A stretch of 64,000 bases of DNA from Bromus sterilis (lineage: Eukaryota; Streptophyta; Magnoliopsida; Poales; Poaceae), in contig OX465597.1 of NCBI GenBank assembly GCA_950022295.1, positions 185,503,016-185,567,015 on the forward strand, written 5' to 3'. Under the pieces are notes generated by a model, which saw only the letters and a program-made list of their open reading frames with translations, was not told the origin of the DNA and did not search any database. The translations under genes were made by a program, and so were the position numbers. Positions 46,461 to 58,300 of this stretch are shown here, in pieces (position 1 is the stretch's first letter; the number at the start of each line of letters is the position of its first letter).

Positions 46461-47297
46461 TAGCAAAGGACTCTGAATCTAAAAGACTCGGCCGTAGACG
46501 CTAACTGAAACTGAAGAAAAGAGCGCTGTCGAAATCGACAGATGCAGCTTCTGACGGAAACCGAACCGCGACAGAGGTTGTTCTCATTCGACCGTGGCCT
46601 CTGCTAGGAACCACCGACGACTCACCGACGACTTCCCATGGCTAGCCCGAACTACCATGAACCCATTCCCGCTCAGAGTTTTCTCCGGAACCCAAAAGGG
46701 GGGGGGCCTTTGCTCACCGGAAGATCACGGCGGCGGACCCGAGCGCACTGCTTGCAGAAGAGCAAGCAGCAACCACTAAACGCAGCCAACACTGGCATTG
46801 GCACGTCCTACTGGTTCCTTGCGGACACGAAGCACGTCCTGTGCGCGACCACTGCTCCCAGCGATGCGCGCGGAGCGCGCTCGGCGCGCTCGAACACGCA
46901 CATCCCGTACCCCAACTACTACTGTTACGCGGACCAGGAAGGAACGGGGGCGCGACAGCTCACCACGGGGACGTTGAAGACGAACTCGCGAACGCGCGGA
47001 GACGGACGAGGCCGGCGCAGGTCGACGTTGAGGGAGAAGCCGTCCGCGGGAGAAGAGGACGTCGCGGGTCGACCTCGGGGCTCCTACAACAAGGCTTCTG
47101 CTTGGGGAAGACGAAGATGGCGGGGATCAAGCCCTCCGCGAGCTCCTGCTTGACGACGCGGCCGATCGACGCCGAATTCCGGCTACACGCCGGCGTCAAT
47201 GGCAGACACAGGGGAGGAGGTTGAGGTCGCAGGCGGCGGGGAGAAAAGAAATTGGAGCGGGGCGCTTGATCTAGGGTTCACTGGGGAGATCCTGGGG

Positions 47298-47305
47298 CCT
47301 TTATA
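47298..47305 (-). promoter_or_regulatory. TATA box of element A 5' LTR
   Basis: The minus strand reads TCTCGTATAAAGGCCCC about 730 bases into the LTR, with the G+C-rich leader immediately downstream. The left LTR keeps the same box at 3468-3475. Confidence 0.5.
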
Positions 47306-48037
47306 CGAGAAAAGGAGGGGCTCCCGGGGTGTCCACGTCGATGGCACCGGCGTCACCTCGCTGGTGTGTCCTATTCAAGAGGGGAGGAGGAGGAGCTACA
47401 GGACACGTGGGATCAATCGTGGCCACCGGATCAAGATCCCACGGTTGAGGGCTGCCCCGCGTACCTCTTCGGACGGTTGGGCTCGAGCCCAAGAGGAGCA
47501 GGCCAAGCTAGGCTGGCCTGGCTAGTCTGTCTCCAGAGGAGAGAAAAAAAGGTTTTTCCATTAAATAAATAACAGAAATTCCCAAGAGTTTTTTGGGAAA
47601 TCCACGAAAGAGAAAAACATATAAAAGTATGTTTCTAGATCCTTCCATTATTCTCCATTTTACAAAATTGGTCTGGCCCTTTTTGGAACAACTAAAATGT
47701 GGGGCCATTTTGAAATTCAAAATCACTTTGAACTGTGGCCCACATTATTGGAGGTGGAAAAAATGGTGCAAGGTTTTTGAAAAGCTTGGGAAGGGCAAGG
47801 AATTGGGTATTCCAAGTTTGGGGTCAAGGGGAGCATGCATGCAACATAGAAAAATCCTCAAACACCCTTCTTGAACCACTTTGTTTGAATTGAAAAGAAA
47901 ATTAAATGAACTCAAATCTTGTTGGAAAATTAAATCATCACATGAAATTATAATCTTTAGCACCATGCCAAGTTACAAAGTCAACAGACAAGTACAATCT
48001 CATGATGATTTCTAATTAGTGCTCATGGGATGTTACA

Positions 48038-48744
48038 GCTTACGCCCTTGATTGGCGTAGTAGTCATGGACCGCCTGCACTCACATCTCGTACCTTGTGT
48101 TCTGCAAGATGCACGTGGCCTCTCCAACGATCACGTCTTCCGCCTCCTGCTCTTTGGACTCATCGACCTTGTAGAAGACATGTAATAGCACGAGAAAACA
48201 CTGATGAATGCACCAACTAGATATTGTGAAGTTTTTATTGTGTGAAACAGAAATTACCCAAAATTAGTTGACCACCATGTCGGCTCTGGTGTGGCATTCG
48301 ACCCCTTTGATGATCGTATCCGGCGGGGCCGAGGTAAGACAATAGTGCTCCCAAAATAGTCCAGGCTGTGGAACCTGATCCAGTCCGGGCAACTGAATCA
48401 GCACAGGGATGTTGTCCCTGACGAGCAAACCAAGGATGGCGTTGGGATTGCGGACACCATTGCCGTATGTCCAACACCTTCAATAGAAAAAGGAAAAGGC
48501 ATCGTATAGACATGATTATAGAAGGTACCGAAAGAGAGTATAAGTGCACTTACGTCTCTCCAACAGGTGTAATCAACGACTTATGGGCTAGAGTCACCGG
48601 TGGGGGCGGGAGCCGTGTACCCCCACGCTGGTACACAGTGGTACCCTCAGCGACCTCCTCATCAGTAGTGTCCACCGGCCCCTCGGCACCAGCCTCCCCC
48701 TCAGTCGTGTGCTGCTCGGACTGGTCCGGCCAGGGACTCCAAGT
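48038..48744 (-). pseudogene. CACTA ORF: Ptta/En-Spm (Transposase_24)-like, three exons
   Basis: Exon 1 (48744-48554) follows an acceptor TTTACAG/ACTTGG and ends at donor GAGAC/GTAAGT; it encodes YQRGGTRLPPPPVTLAHKSL. Exon 2 (48477-48258) follows TATTGAAG and continues in the same phase: CWTYGNGVRNPNAILGLLV, then LIQLPGLDQVPQPGLFWEHY and VECHTRADMVVN followed by an in-frame TAA. Exon 3 (about 48200-48038) has FYKVDESKEQEAEDVIVGEA, an in-frame TGA, then VQAVHDYYANQGRKL, where A interrupts it. The phase match across the first intron supports the gene model. The family is found in grass CACTA elements beside the transposase. Function as a DNA-binding accessory protein is inference. Two stops make it dead. 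Confidence 0.75.
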
Positions 48745-48863
48745 CTGTAAATATACAAGTTTGTAAATTTTATCACGTCCACTTTTTATTGCTTTTAACA
48801 TACATAGCTACGGCATATGCAATTAACCTACACACTAATAGGTAAAGATAGGTCATAATCCCA

Positions 48864-49076
48864 CCCGAGTATGTGTAGATTGGGTCGGTTTCCAATGCTT
48901 TGGTCCCGATCCGACGCGGTATTTCGGCAGCACCTCCCCGTTGTTCTCCTAATACACGTCTCGACAACAAGCCGAGAGGTTGTGTATCCCGAGAACAACA
49001 GGAGGGGCGCTGACGAATTACCGCGTCGGATCGGGACCAAAGCATGGGAAACCTACCCAATCTACACATACTCGGG
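48864..49076. repeat. Long fold-back (inverted repeat) in the CACTA element
   Basis: Arms 48864-48948 and 48991-49076 are inverted copies (both begin cccgagtatgtgtagattgg when read inward) with a few mismatches, and the 42-base centre also pairs in part (atacac/gtgtat, ctcg/cgag). Transcribed from either strand it would make a hairpin of roughly 100 bp. Both strands encode the same short peptide (MCRLGRFPMLWSRSDAV), an effect of the symmetry. Confidence 0.85.
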
Positions 49077-49460
49077 CTGACCATGGATAACGTTGGACAA
49101 TTCGAAAGAATCACTATTATAAATATGCAAATGAATGCATATTTTTAACTATAACCTTTTCGAACGGGAGACGCATACTGGTTACCCGACTCTATATTGA
49201 ATCTACCTATAACTAGCTAGTTTCATCGGCACGAAGACCGGAATAGAACACAAGGAGGGGGAGGAGGATATCAGAGTTTTTTTACTCACCCTTGATAGGA
49301 GGGGAGGTCGTCGAACACGAGACCATCGACGTCGGTGCTCGAAGTGAAGGGGAAATAAATGCACATTAAATTTCAAAAAATCAACACAAACACCATTACC
49401 GGTAGTTAAGCTAAAGTAATACTAACATCTAATTACTAACTATGTTATCTACTTTCTTAT

Positions 49461-49790
49461 TCTTCTTCTTCGCTCGTCCTCCTCTCTCGACAACGATCTA
49501 TACTACGGCCTCCTCCTTCTCCCTCTCTCTTCCTACTCCTAACTTACTCCTCCTGCATCTCTCCGACCTCCTCCTCCTTCTCTCGGGCCTCCTCCTCTCC
49601 TCCTTCTCGTCGGCCTCCTCCTCCATCTCTCCGACCTCCTCCTCCATCTCTCTGACCTCCTCCTCCTTCTCTCGGGCCTCCTCATCTCCTCCTTCTCCCC
49701 GGCCTCCTCCTCTCCTCCTTCTCCATCTCTCCTGCTCCTCCTAACCTCCTCCTCCTTCACCTCCTCTCTCCTCCTCTTTTTTCTTTCAGT
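49461..49790. repeat. Polypyrimidine block (CT-rich) in the CACTA element
   Basis: The plus strand is almost purely C and T with imperfect units such as ctccgacctcctcctccat. It gives artefactual Ser/Leu or Glu/Arg-rich ORFs on the two strands. Such strand asymmetry can form triplex DNA, but there is no evidence for a role here. Confidence 0.8.
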
Positions 49791-50375
49791 TATTTTTCTA
49801 ACGAAAACTAATTAAAACTAAATCTATCTAATTTCTAACTAAAACTACATCTAATTAAAACAAAATCAAACTAATTGCTAACAATACTAGTACAAAATAA
49901 CACTAATAAAATTACTAAAAGAAATAACTACAATACAATAACCTAACTAATTATTATTTTTCTTTTCTTTCTATTTTTCCTCTTCTTTTAATTACTTTTT
50001 TCTTCTTCTAACCTAACTAACTACAATGCAATGCCTAACTACAATACTAAAATTACCAAAAAAGAGAAAAATCTTACAAAAATTAATAACACAGAGAAAA
50101 AAAGGGGAAAAGGGGCTCACCGGAGTGGAGGATGTGGAGGCCGGCGATGGTGGTGGAGGAGGCGGTGGTGGAGGAGGGCGGTGCTGGAGGAGGCCGACCG
50201 GGTCGGCGTGAACGGTGACGGCAACTGCGACAGGGTGGTGGGCAGCGGTTAGAGGAGAGAGGAGAGAGAGGAGAGAGAGGAGGGAGTTGAGGGAGGAGGA
50301 GGAGGGGTGGGTGGTGGGGCTCATCGGCGGCGGGCGCGATGGCGATCTGCGGGGGGCTTCGACGCTGGGTGTGGT

Positions 50376-50408
50376 AGAGAGAGAGAGAGAGACAGAGAGA
50401 GAGAGAGG
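50376..50408. repeat. (GA)n microsatellite
   Basis: An interrupted GA run of about 33 bases, in the region between the CACTA leader and its subterminal repeats. Confidence 0.85.
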
Positions 50409-50439
50409 GCGGATAGGGCTTGGGGGCATGTCCGGCTGT

Positions 50440-50870
50440 TCATGGCCTCGAGGTATGCCGTCTGTCAGCCGACGACAAAGAGGCATGTTGCCGTCTAGGT
50501 GCTGGCGGCATACCTTGGGGTCGTTAGCCAGGCCGAGTGGGAGGGCCTGGCTGGGCCCACATCTTCTTTGCCGTCTGCACCTAGATAGCAACACACTGCT
50601 TTGATGTCTGCTGACAGACGGAATACCTCGGGGCCGTTAACCAGGCCGAGTGGGAGGGCCTGGATGGGCCCACATCTTCTTTTCCATCTACACATAGACG
50701 ACAACGAGTCATTTTCCTTCAACCTGGGTGGAAGGAGACGGCATTCCGCAGATTTGCCATGTGTCAGTAGTTTTTCGTCCGTATTTAGGTCATCAGACGG
50801 CATATAACCTTTTTGTCGTCTGCCCCGATGAAGTACAGACGGAAAAGAGGTTGACACATGTCAAACTGTT
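50440..50870. repeat. CACTA subterminal repeats
   Basis: Two 80-base copies (50513-50590 and 50625-50705) share gccaggccgagtgggagggcc-like sequence, and short motifs gccgtctg, cagacggca and gacgac recur in both orientations. Subterminal repeats bind the transposase in En/Spm elements; the equivalence is inferred from position. Confidence 0.7.
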
Positions 50871-50884
50871 GAATTCTAGTAGTG

Positions 50885-51558
50885 TTACATCAGAACTATA
50901 CTACTCATGCTCGGGTAACAAGGCAAAGGGGGGTGGGGTTGTAATACATAAGTGCCAGCTTTGACTTAGCTAACCTGATCTACGATTACCAGAAAGAGGT
51001 AAGGAGCGTACTCGAGTCCAACTATCCAAGTCTCCCAATCAATACACCACTATGGATCCTTCCTCGACTTAACACGAGAAAGCAAACCATAGCACTCACA
51101 CTTATCTTGGCAAGTTTTAGAGTAACCGTTGAAGTCGTCTAATAATCAGGCACAACTTTCCAAGTAGTCCGTTACCGCGGACGCGGCTATTCGAATAGTT
51201 TCTTAACCCTGCAGGGATGTACTACTACACACACATGACCATCAGTTACCGCCAAGTACTCATCACCATTCAAGGAGTGCCGGCCAGGGTTTTCACCATG
51301 GCACTTACCTCACGGCTCTGATCTAGCCCAAAGAGTCGCCTATCTGAGGGGGATCCGCAAGGAAGTCCGGCCGCGGTTCCACGTACGGCCTTAGACGATG
51401 TGTGCAGGGTCCCAAGCCGTCTGAATAGCCGTTCTCTCACTTCGCTAACCGTGCCACAACCCTACTAGAACTTGCAAACTATTGTGACTCCTGGATTCAA
51501 AACCGGGTGAGTTAATAGGCCGAGAGGGGTCAGTGAGCCCAATGTGTGGTTGTACTCT
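50885..51558. repeat. LTR-like fragment next to the CACTA end
   Basis: It contains the block gttaccgcggacgcggctattcga followed by taaccctgcagggatgtac, found also in the A LTR (about 650-720), at 52330 and at 56300. No ORF is credible. I cannot define its ends. Confidence 0.5.
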
Positions 51559-54509
51559 TTTGTAAGGCCGATATGCGCTACTTTTCCAGATCTAGGTGTT
51601 TCCACCCAGATCCGGGGACGAAGCACATATCGGTCCCACCGCGACATATGAAAAAGCCATATGCCCCGGGTTTCCAACATGATATCACAACAATACAGAT
51701 ACAAGGATACAACATCTCATTCAATCGGCATACAACTGCCTTAAATACATTACATCAGCGGAAGATATATGTCTGAGTACAGACTACAATCAAATGCCTA
51801 GTGGCAAATAGAAAATCACCGATTCCCACAACCACACGGGTCCAGGCCCTCCGCCGGGATCCTCCTAACTAGTCATCGTCGAGTCTCCACGTGAAACGTC
51901 GATCACCATACCTGTTGTCGATCAAGAACCCTGAAAAGAGTTTGGGGGTAGTATCATGAGTACAGAAGTACTCAGCATCCAACTGTAGTGGTCAACTGAC
52001 CCAGCAAGGACTTCATCACTCGTCATTCTAGGACAACTAGTATTTTACGGTAAGGATGGGGTAAGTGGTGAGGTTGCTGCCGCACTAGCATTTATGAAGT
52101 GGCTAACGATCTAGAGAGTAAGGTAAGAAGCCGAGAATTCGATGAGAAATCGCCTCCAACAAGTCTTGCTATCAACTACTTAAGCAATCATCACACCTAT
52201 CCTATCCTTGTCCTCCTCTGCGCATCCCGACGAAGAAGAAGCAGTCAAGGCACACACACACGTTGATCAAGTTATATTAAGATTATCTCAGTTGTTGTTG
52301 TCTATGAACAAGGAGTAGGTCTCAAGTCGTCCATAACCGTGGACACGGCTTCTCGAAATGATTTAACCCTGCAAGGGTGTACTAACTGCCCATTACAAGG
52401 CTCCGCACGCACGCCCATCTCTCTCAGTTGCTACCCATCACAGGCAACCATTTTATGATTTAGTTCCAAGATATCCGTAACGACAGGTCCCTCTAACTAA
52501 CAACGAACAAATCCGGGTGGCCCCCGGTGAGTCGACATCCAGCTCAGGATCCGGAAGCGCTCTCGATCTGATCTCTACCGTCTGTCGCAGGTTTCGATAG
52601 CCGGTTAATCACACATGGGAAACCGGGTCCTCAGCCGAACAAGGTGGGCCAGGAAGGGAACTATGTCCTCACTGGTCCAGGTTGGTTTGAAAACTACCGG
52701 CGGCCGACCAGCACACACACGGTTTCAAATGGTAAATCAGCTTGGGCCACCACTAGAAATGTTTGAAGCTAGGTAGGTAAGAAAAGGGGACCCCATAAAA
52801 TCTCACACACGGTTAGGCACGCGCAGTCTTAAAACCAATACCCGGAACTCGGATCCTAGGTGACTCGAATGGAACAAAGCGTCGGGGCGGGATAGCCTAG
52901 ACTTTCCATCCTTCGTCGAATATAGTCAACATTATAATAATCATATCATCAACAACAATATAATAATGTGATATCCCAAACCAAGGAGTAACAGGGTAAG
53001 ATCGTAGCATCCTAAGCATGCATACTAAGCAGGGCGGAGCAACGAGCAATAGTAACATAGCAGTACATGGTTTTCTGGGAGGGGACATGGTTGTATCGGT
53101 TTGAAAGAGGCTGTAAACATGTGGTAGGATCAAACATCGAACCTATCCTATACTAGCATGCAAACCGCTAGTTGAAATAGAATGGATCATAAGTAATGTA
53201 TAGTCCTTGCCTGTTGATAAGTCGGGTTCCGAAGGTGTAGTTGATCGCAAGCTCGCATCGTCTTCGAGAGGTACCCGCGGAAGCACACAAGACGGTAAAC
53301 ATTTGAAAGCAATCAACGAGCAAGCTTCTATTACTATGAAGAAAACACGAGCAAGCATCAACAAGAAGGCAACACGAGACATTGCTCCTAGCGTCGAGAG
53401 CGGTTACTAACAGGTTAAGTGGAGTACTCGTCTCACACGACGATACCGCACATTTACGGTGGTTCAAGTTGTTTAGCTATAGGTGCTCAGCAAAGGTTGT
53501 TAACATGGCATCTCACTCAAGCATGGCATAGCACTCAAACATGGCAAGAGGTGAAGCATAAGATAAACTATCTATGTTAGTCAATTTAAGTGAGGCACAA
53601 CCTAAACATGGCATAACACTAAGTACCCCACGACAATTAAAAGATTTGGTACTGTTCTGCACTAAACAATATTTTATTATTTTTATTAGCAATCAAGAGC
53701 AGCATAAACACAATGTACACAAAATTCTAGCCAAGTTTCATGTTTAAAGAGATATTCATTCCATTCAGGCAGGTGAGGAAGTATGTGCAGTAGTCGTCGT
53801 CTGACCAATCGGCTCGGACACCAGACCGCTTGTGCCCGCCCATTCTGTCTCGCCCTCAATACGAAGCAATAGGTTGGTTATTAGTTAATTTTCTATAATT
53901 ACTAAGTTTTTTTCTTTTTAAAAGAAATTTTTTAAAGAAAAACATAACGTGTCGCGATCCGAGCTACAGTTAATAAGATACGAGCACCGCAAGAAAATAA
54001 TACAATCTGCCAATTTATAAACAGAAAGAGAAAGAAAAAAAAAGAACTAACGTCTCCTGGGCCGAAAGCTACTGGGCCGGCCCAACTACCGCTGCAGAAA
54101 AGAAAAGGGAAAAAAGTAAAAAAAAGGCAGCTCACCTCTGTGGGCCAAGGCCCAGCTGCGGTGGGGGGAGGATAGAAGAGCCTCGCCCAGGGCGAGAGGC
54201 TAGCGTGGACTGGGAGGCTGAGCCGCTGGGCTGGTAGTGGCGCGCTGGGCCTTGGCTGGCCCACGAGGATGACCGAGAGGAGGAGGTCTCTGCTCGTGCT
54301 CCTCCCGAGCAGCCATGGCGGCGGCGCCGACTTTTGTCGCGGGAGATGGCGAGCGAGGCAGCCCACGGGTCCGGATCCGATGGCAGTGGCACCCCTGACG
54401 GCGGCTACGAGCTCGGACGGGGCGGCGGCGGCGAGGACTTCGATGGCACGGCGAGCTCCCGGCCGGCTTCCATGGCGCGGCAAGGCGTACGGTGGCCGGC
54501 GAGCTCCTG

Positions 54510-54552
<43 letters not shown>

Positions 54553-55320
54553 AGAGGGGAGGAGAGAAGGGAAGAGACGGCGCGCGAGGAGAGAGGAGAG
54601 GTGGCCCGGCTGCTGGACGCCGGCGCGCGGTAGCGGCGCCTCCACGGGCCGTTGGAGCAAGGTAGGTGGAGGACTAGGGACGCATCTGGGCCGTCGGATC
54701 TCCAGATCTGACGGTCCAGATCAGATGGGGCTAGGGTTTGGGAGAAAAATAGGATAAAATGCGAAAATTGGAGCTATTGTGAGGGGGGTGGCTGCAATTT
54801 TGTGGCTAGGGAAACCCTAGAAAGAGGTGGGAGAGTGGTGTTCTTTATATAGCCCTGGTGGCTGGCAGTTTGTAAAAACATCCCCGGTTTTTCTCTCGCG
54901 CGCGCGGTGTTTATATTGCTAACCGCCGGGGGTCCGCAGTACCTCCGATTCGGGTAAAACTTCGAACTGTGCGATCAGCGCGTCGATCCGGCGGCGTTCA
55001 CATCGCGCTGGAACTGTTCCAAGATCAATTTCTGGCGCGCTATAAAAATAAACCTTTTAATTATTAAACGGGGTTTTTCATTCCGTTGGCTTCAACTGGT
55101 CTTGTGCAGGTTTTCACGACGGTGATCGGGTGAAACCCGGTGTCACAAAGGTCGAGTGTCAGGGTGTCAAGGGTCGGTCTCCGTCCGATACGAGATAATA
55201 GGGGGAAAAATAATCACCGATTGATAAATCGGGGATGCAAACACCGCAAACAAATCAGACAATCAAACAATTCACACTGAAAACAAATTTTTTTATTTTT
55301 GTGAAATCTGGGTTGTTACA
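51559..55320 (-). repeat. Long LTR related to the A LTR (about 3.76 kb)
   Basis: It starts ttgtaaggccgatatgcg, close to A's ttgtaaggcccccgatgcg, and ends gggttgttaca at 55320. Colinear blocks with the A LTR include ctatgaacaaggagtaggtc, then cataaccgtggacacgg, cccccggtgagtcgaca and atacccggaactcgg. Divergence is far higher than between A's own LTRs, so it is an old or different subfamily. There is no PBS-gag-pol next to it, so it is either a solo LTR or a fragment. No gene is seen; the minus-strand ORF at 53932-54660 reads across the (GA)n and G+C-rich leader. Confidence 0.65.
54512..54550. repeat. (GA)n microsatellite
   Basis: An uninterrupted run of about 39 bases of alternating A and G, inside the G+C-rich leader of the LTR at 51559-55320. 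Confidence 0.9.
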
Positions 55321-58300
55321 TCTTTGTCCAGGATCACCACACAAAAACTCGGTCTTAAGGCGGTGTTCAATGAGACAACCCACTGTGTAGTCCTACACAA
55401 CCTCTCATCGTTCACCTTATTTAAGTCAAGTTCACCAACACATTTTCACTGTGGCCCCCGGCTCAGAACACCGGAACGCCCCGTGCTCCAGCCCAGAGAT
55501 CAAGTGTTCTGGCACACGACACTGCTTGATATAGAATAGAACCACTTTTATTACCGATGAAATGGGTACAAGGGGTCTATTACAATGCTAGCGGAGCGAG
55601 GCAGCGGACAACTTGCTCCTACTACTAGCCATAGCTCTACACCAAGCAGCGGGATAACTCTACGATAGTGGAATAACTCCTTAGCAGCATAACAACGGCG
55701 ATGATGAACTCCAATCCACAGGGACACTGACTGGGACACCTCCTAGCTCGCAACACCTGGAACGTCTTCCTACGTAATCATGGCATAGCCTGCAAGTCTG
55801 GCATAACACGCCAGGTCAGTACATTGAATGTACTTTCAAGCTCACAAACAACCAAAGCATCAGGGGAAAACAATAACATAGCAAGCAGGTTAGATTATAT
55901 TAATGAATCAAGCATGTAAGCTAATAGATAACCATCCACCACTTCTCCGTGATCACCTTCCTAGTGATCACATACCACATCTCATACCGGGATCATTCCA
56001 GATCCAAAAACCAGGATCACTCCGGATCCATATCTCAGGATCACAACGAATCCATAACTCGGGATCACAACGGATCCATAACTCAGGATCACAACAGATC
56101 CATAACTCAGGATCACAACGGATCCATAACTCAGGATCACAACGGATCCATCAACATCTCATGGCTACCGCGTAGCCGCCTCATCGACATCTCATAAGCT
56201 TCGTAAGCTTACTATCATTTGTACTGATCCATGGATAAAACACCATCTCTCATCTATACCACTGTGATCGAACGGTGTGACTTAGTACGAACTTGTCCAT
56301 AACCGTGGACGCGGCTATTCAAATAGATTTTGACTCTGCAGAGTTTGCGCACTTTACCCACACTATGGAGTTCTTCCTCCATCCATTACCTTGGAACGTC
56401 TTCCATGGAACGGACTAGGATTCCCCAACGAGACCATTCTACTGCGTGCCTCCCTTACTGTATCACCCGACATGCTTCTCAAGCCCTGCCTTGGGTAGCC
56501 CCGTGTCCTCCAGACACAACTTCCATCGCATGGCCAAACTCGTTGTCCGAAACGGGGTACAACAGTCCCAAACAGGGACTAAACCAAACCGGCTTTCAAG
56601 ACTATCGCCGCTTCCCAGGCCAGGGTCACTTCGCGCATAGCCTTCCCTCCTTCGTGATACGCATAAGAGGACACCACGATAGACCGAGCCAAGTCCTTCC
56701 CATATAGGCGAGTGTGGCTGCACTGATAAGTTCGGTTCGGTGGCACCTGGTCACACCCTATGAAGCCTACCTCTAAAAGCATAAGCCTCTAGGTGTCAGG
56801 TTCTATCTGAGAATCCAAAGTCCAAGTCATGATGATATCCCTAAAAATCCAATACACGATCATGGGTATATCCAATGCATAAACCGATGAATGACTTGGC
56901 CATATCGGATGATCGGTGCAATACTAACAATCACGATGTTCATCATAGCAAGATCATAACCACAACTAGCAATCATATTGAACCCAAGAAATATTCATGG
57001 CAATAGCATAATCATGATTAAACTAATAATCCAAAAACTAAGGCAACTTATATAACCATGCCAAAGCCTTACAAAGATCCAAAGAGGAGTTGTGGCTTGC
57101 CTTTCACCAGAGGAGAGGGAAACACTCCTGGTCATCAAGAGAAAAATAGTGTAAAAAGAATCAACTCATTTGGACTTGTATTTGAAAATATATGGATGGT
57201 CAAACTTTGGTCAAACTAAATGATTAAAATGGATTTAAATCATTTTTCTGGAAAATGCCAGGGGGGGCTGACGTCGAAGGCGTAAACTAGGAATATGCCT
57301 TCCTTAAGAAAACGAGTCACAGGGGCTCAGTGAGGCTGACGGGTGGGGCCAAGGCATTGGGATAGAGGGGAAAGCAGGGCAGCGGTTCACCGGCGACGAG
57401 AGCTCCAGCGAGCGGGCACGGCCGGGGCTGGGACCAACGCAGGTGGATCGGGCGCACGACGGAGGTCATGCACGTACCCGTGGCATCCCAAATGATGCCG
57501 ATTTACTAGGGAGGAGTGGCGTCGCGGCGGGGCAGGTTACGGGCTCGGCGATGGAGATGACTCCGACGAGGATTATGGCAAGGAACTGACTAGGCGGCGA
57601 TCGGAAAAGGTCAAGTGGGGCTTGGGGAGTGAGGTGGTGGTGGTGGTGGTTTCAAGGTGGGGGAGTCACCGGACCAGGCTAGCGGCGTCTTCAACGGCGA
57701 GGGCGGAGCGGCGGAGCTCGCGGCCGCACTTGGGGAAGAAGACCCCCGAGGCTTCGACTCGGGGTGCAAAAGGGCGATTGAGGTGTGAATGAGGGTTGTG
57801 GTGATGAGCAGAGGGCCATGGCATGCTCCATTTATAGGGGGATGGGGATGCCCATGGTTGGAACCCGACGCTCAGATGCAGCCATGGCGGGGGCGAGCTG
57901 GCGAGCTCGAGTGGGTTCGAGGAAGCACTGGAGATGCACGAGCGAGCAGTGGCCGTGGCTTGGGGAGAAAGGATGCCAGGGTGACGGGGATGGGTCATCG
58001 GCACTATGGCCATCGCGTTATGCACGGCGGGAGGCAACCAGCGCGAATCCGGCGAGGTCAAGGAGGGGAAAGCAAGCACGCGCGCCTGGCAAAGCCGTGC
58101 GACGCGGCAAGACAAGGGGAAGGGGTCGTGGGCATGCTGCAGCGCGAACTGGCCGCATCCAGTGAACCCCGGGCATGCGCAGAGCACGCTGGGTGCGGCC
58201 AAACGCGTGCTCACCAAGGGCACTAGCGCTCTGGATAAGAGCTGGCGTGGCCAACGATGTCTAGTGTGGAGTCTACCCCAAGACTAACACACTGATTTCC

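Larger units (their letters stand above)
1..48037 (-). mobile_element. Element A: outermost Ty3/gypsy LTR retrotransposon, host of the nest
   Basis: The element reads on the minus strand: 5' LTR at 43679-48037, PBS at 43665-43675, gag near 39588, protease and reverse transcriptase to 37153, RNase H and integrase start at 15318-14292, integrase end at 4120-3531, then a 3' LTR running off the left edge. Elements B, C and F interrupt it, and the protein reading frame resumes on the far side of B and C, which shows that it is one element. The long LTRs, tRNA-Met-type PBS and integrase style suggest a Tekay/Del-like chromovirus, but the region where a chromodomain would sit is deleted, so the lineage is an inference. 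The target duplication cannot be checked because the left end lies outside the window. Confidence 0.85.
43679..48037 (-). repeat. Element A 5' LTR (complete, 4359 bp)
   Basis: On the plus strand it starts TGTAAGGCCCCCGATGCGG and ends GGGATGTTACA; the minus-strand start TGTAACATCCC matches the style of element C. Bases 43825-47360 match 1-3530. It contains a TATA-like site (47298-47305), a G+C-rich leader (46700-47250) and the tRNA-like sequence. LTR relatives occur at 51559-55320 and 61941-64000. Overlapping ORFs of up to 170 codons lie in the leader and are not taken as genes. Confidence 0.9.
48038..50884 (-). mobile_element. CACTA (En/Spm) DNA transposon remnant
   Basis: The right end is a CACTA terminal inverted repeat (minus strand CACTACTAGAATTCAACAG, 50866-50884). 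Subterminal repeats of a cagacggcat / gccgtctg type lie within 450 bases of it. Further left are a (GA)n run, a polypyrimidine block, a fold-back and minus-strand exons of a Ptta/En-Spm-like protein. Element A is inserted in one exon at 48038, so the left part of the transposon lies outside the window. A 3-bp target duplication beginning tta (50885-50887) is expected but its partner cannot be seen. Confidence 0.85.

Noticed and set aside
48773..49114. Matching short ORFs on both strands (48871-49080 plus and 48773-49114 minus)
   Set aside because: The identical peptide on both strands is caused by the fold-back symmetry and is not evidence of a gene.
50013..50594. 193-codon Pro/Ser-rich minus-strand ORF
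   Set aside because: It is built from CT-rich and GA-repeat sequence in the CACTA leader, with no domain or splice support.
53932..54660. 242-codon minus-strand ORF with Ser-Leu repeats
   Set aside because: The repeats are the (GA)n microsatellite read as SLSLSL, and the rest is LTR leader.
55990..56151. CRISPR-like regular repeat
   Set aside because: The units abut with no spacers, and the context is a plant LTR.
57666..58287. Long overlapping ORFs on both strands
   Set aside because: They are side effects of high G+C content in an LTR-type leader, with no recognisable motif and no splice or start support.
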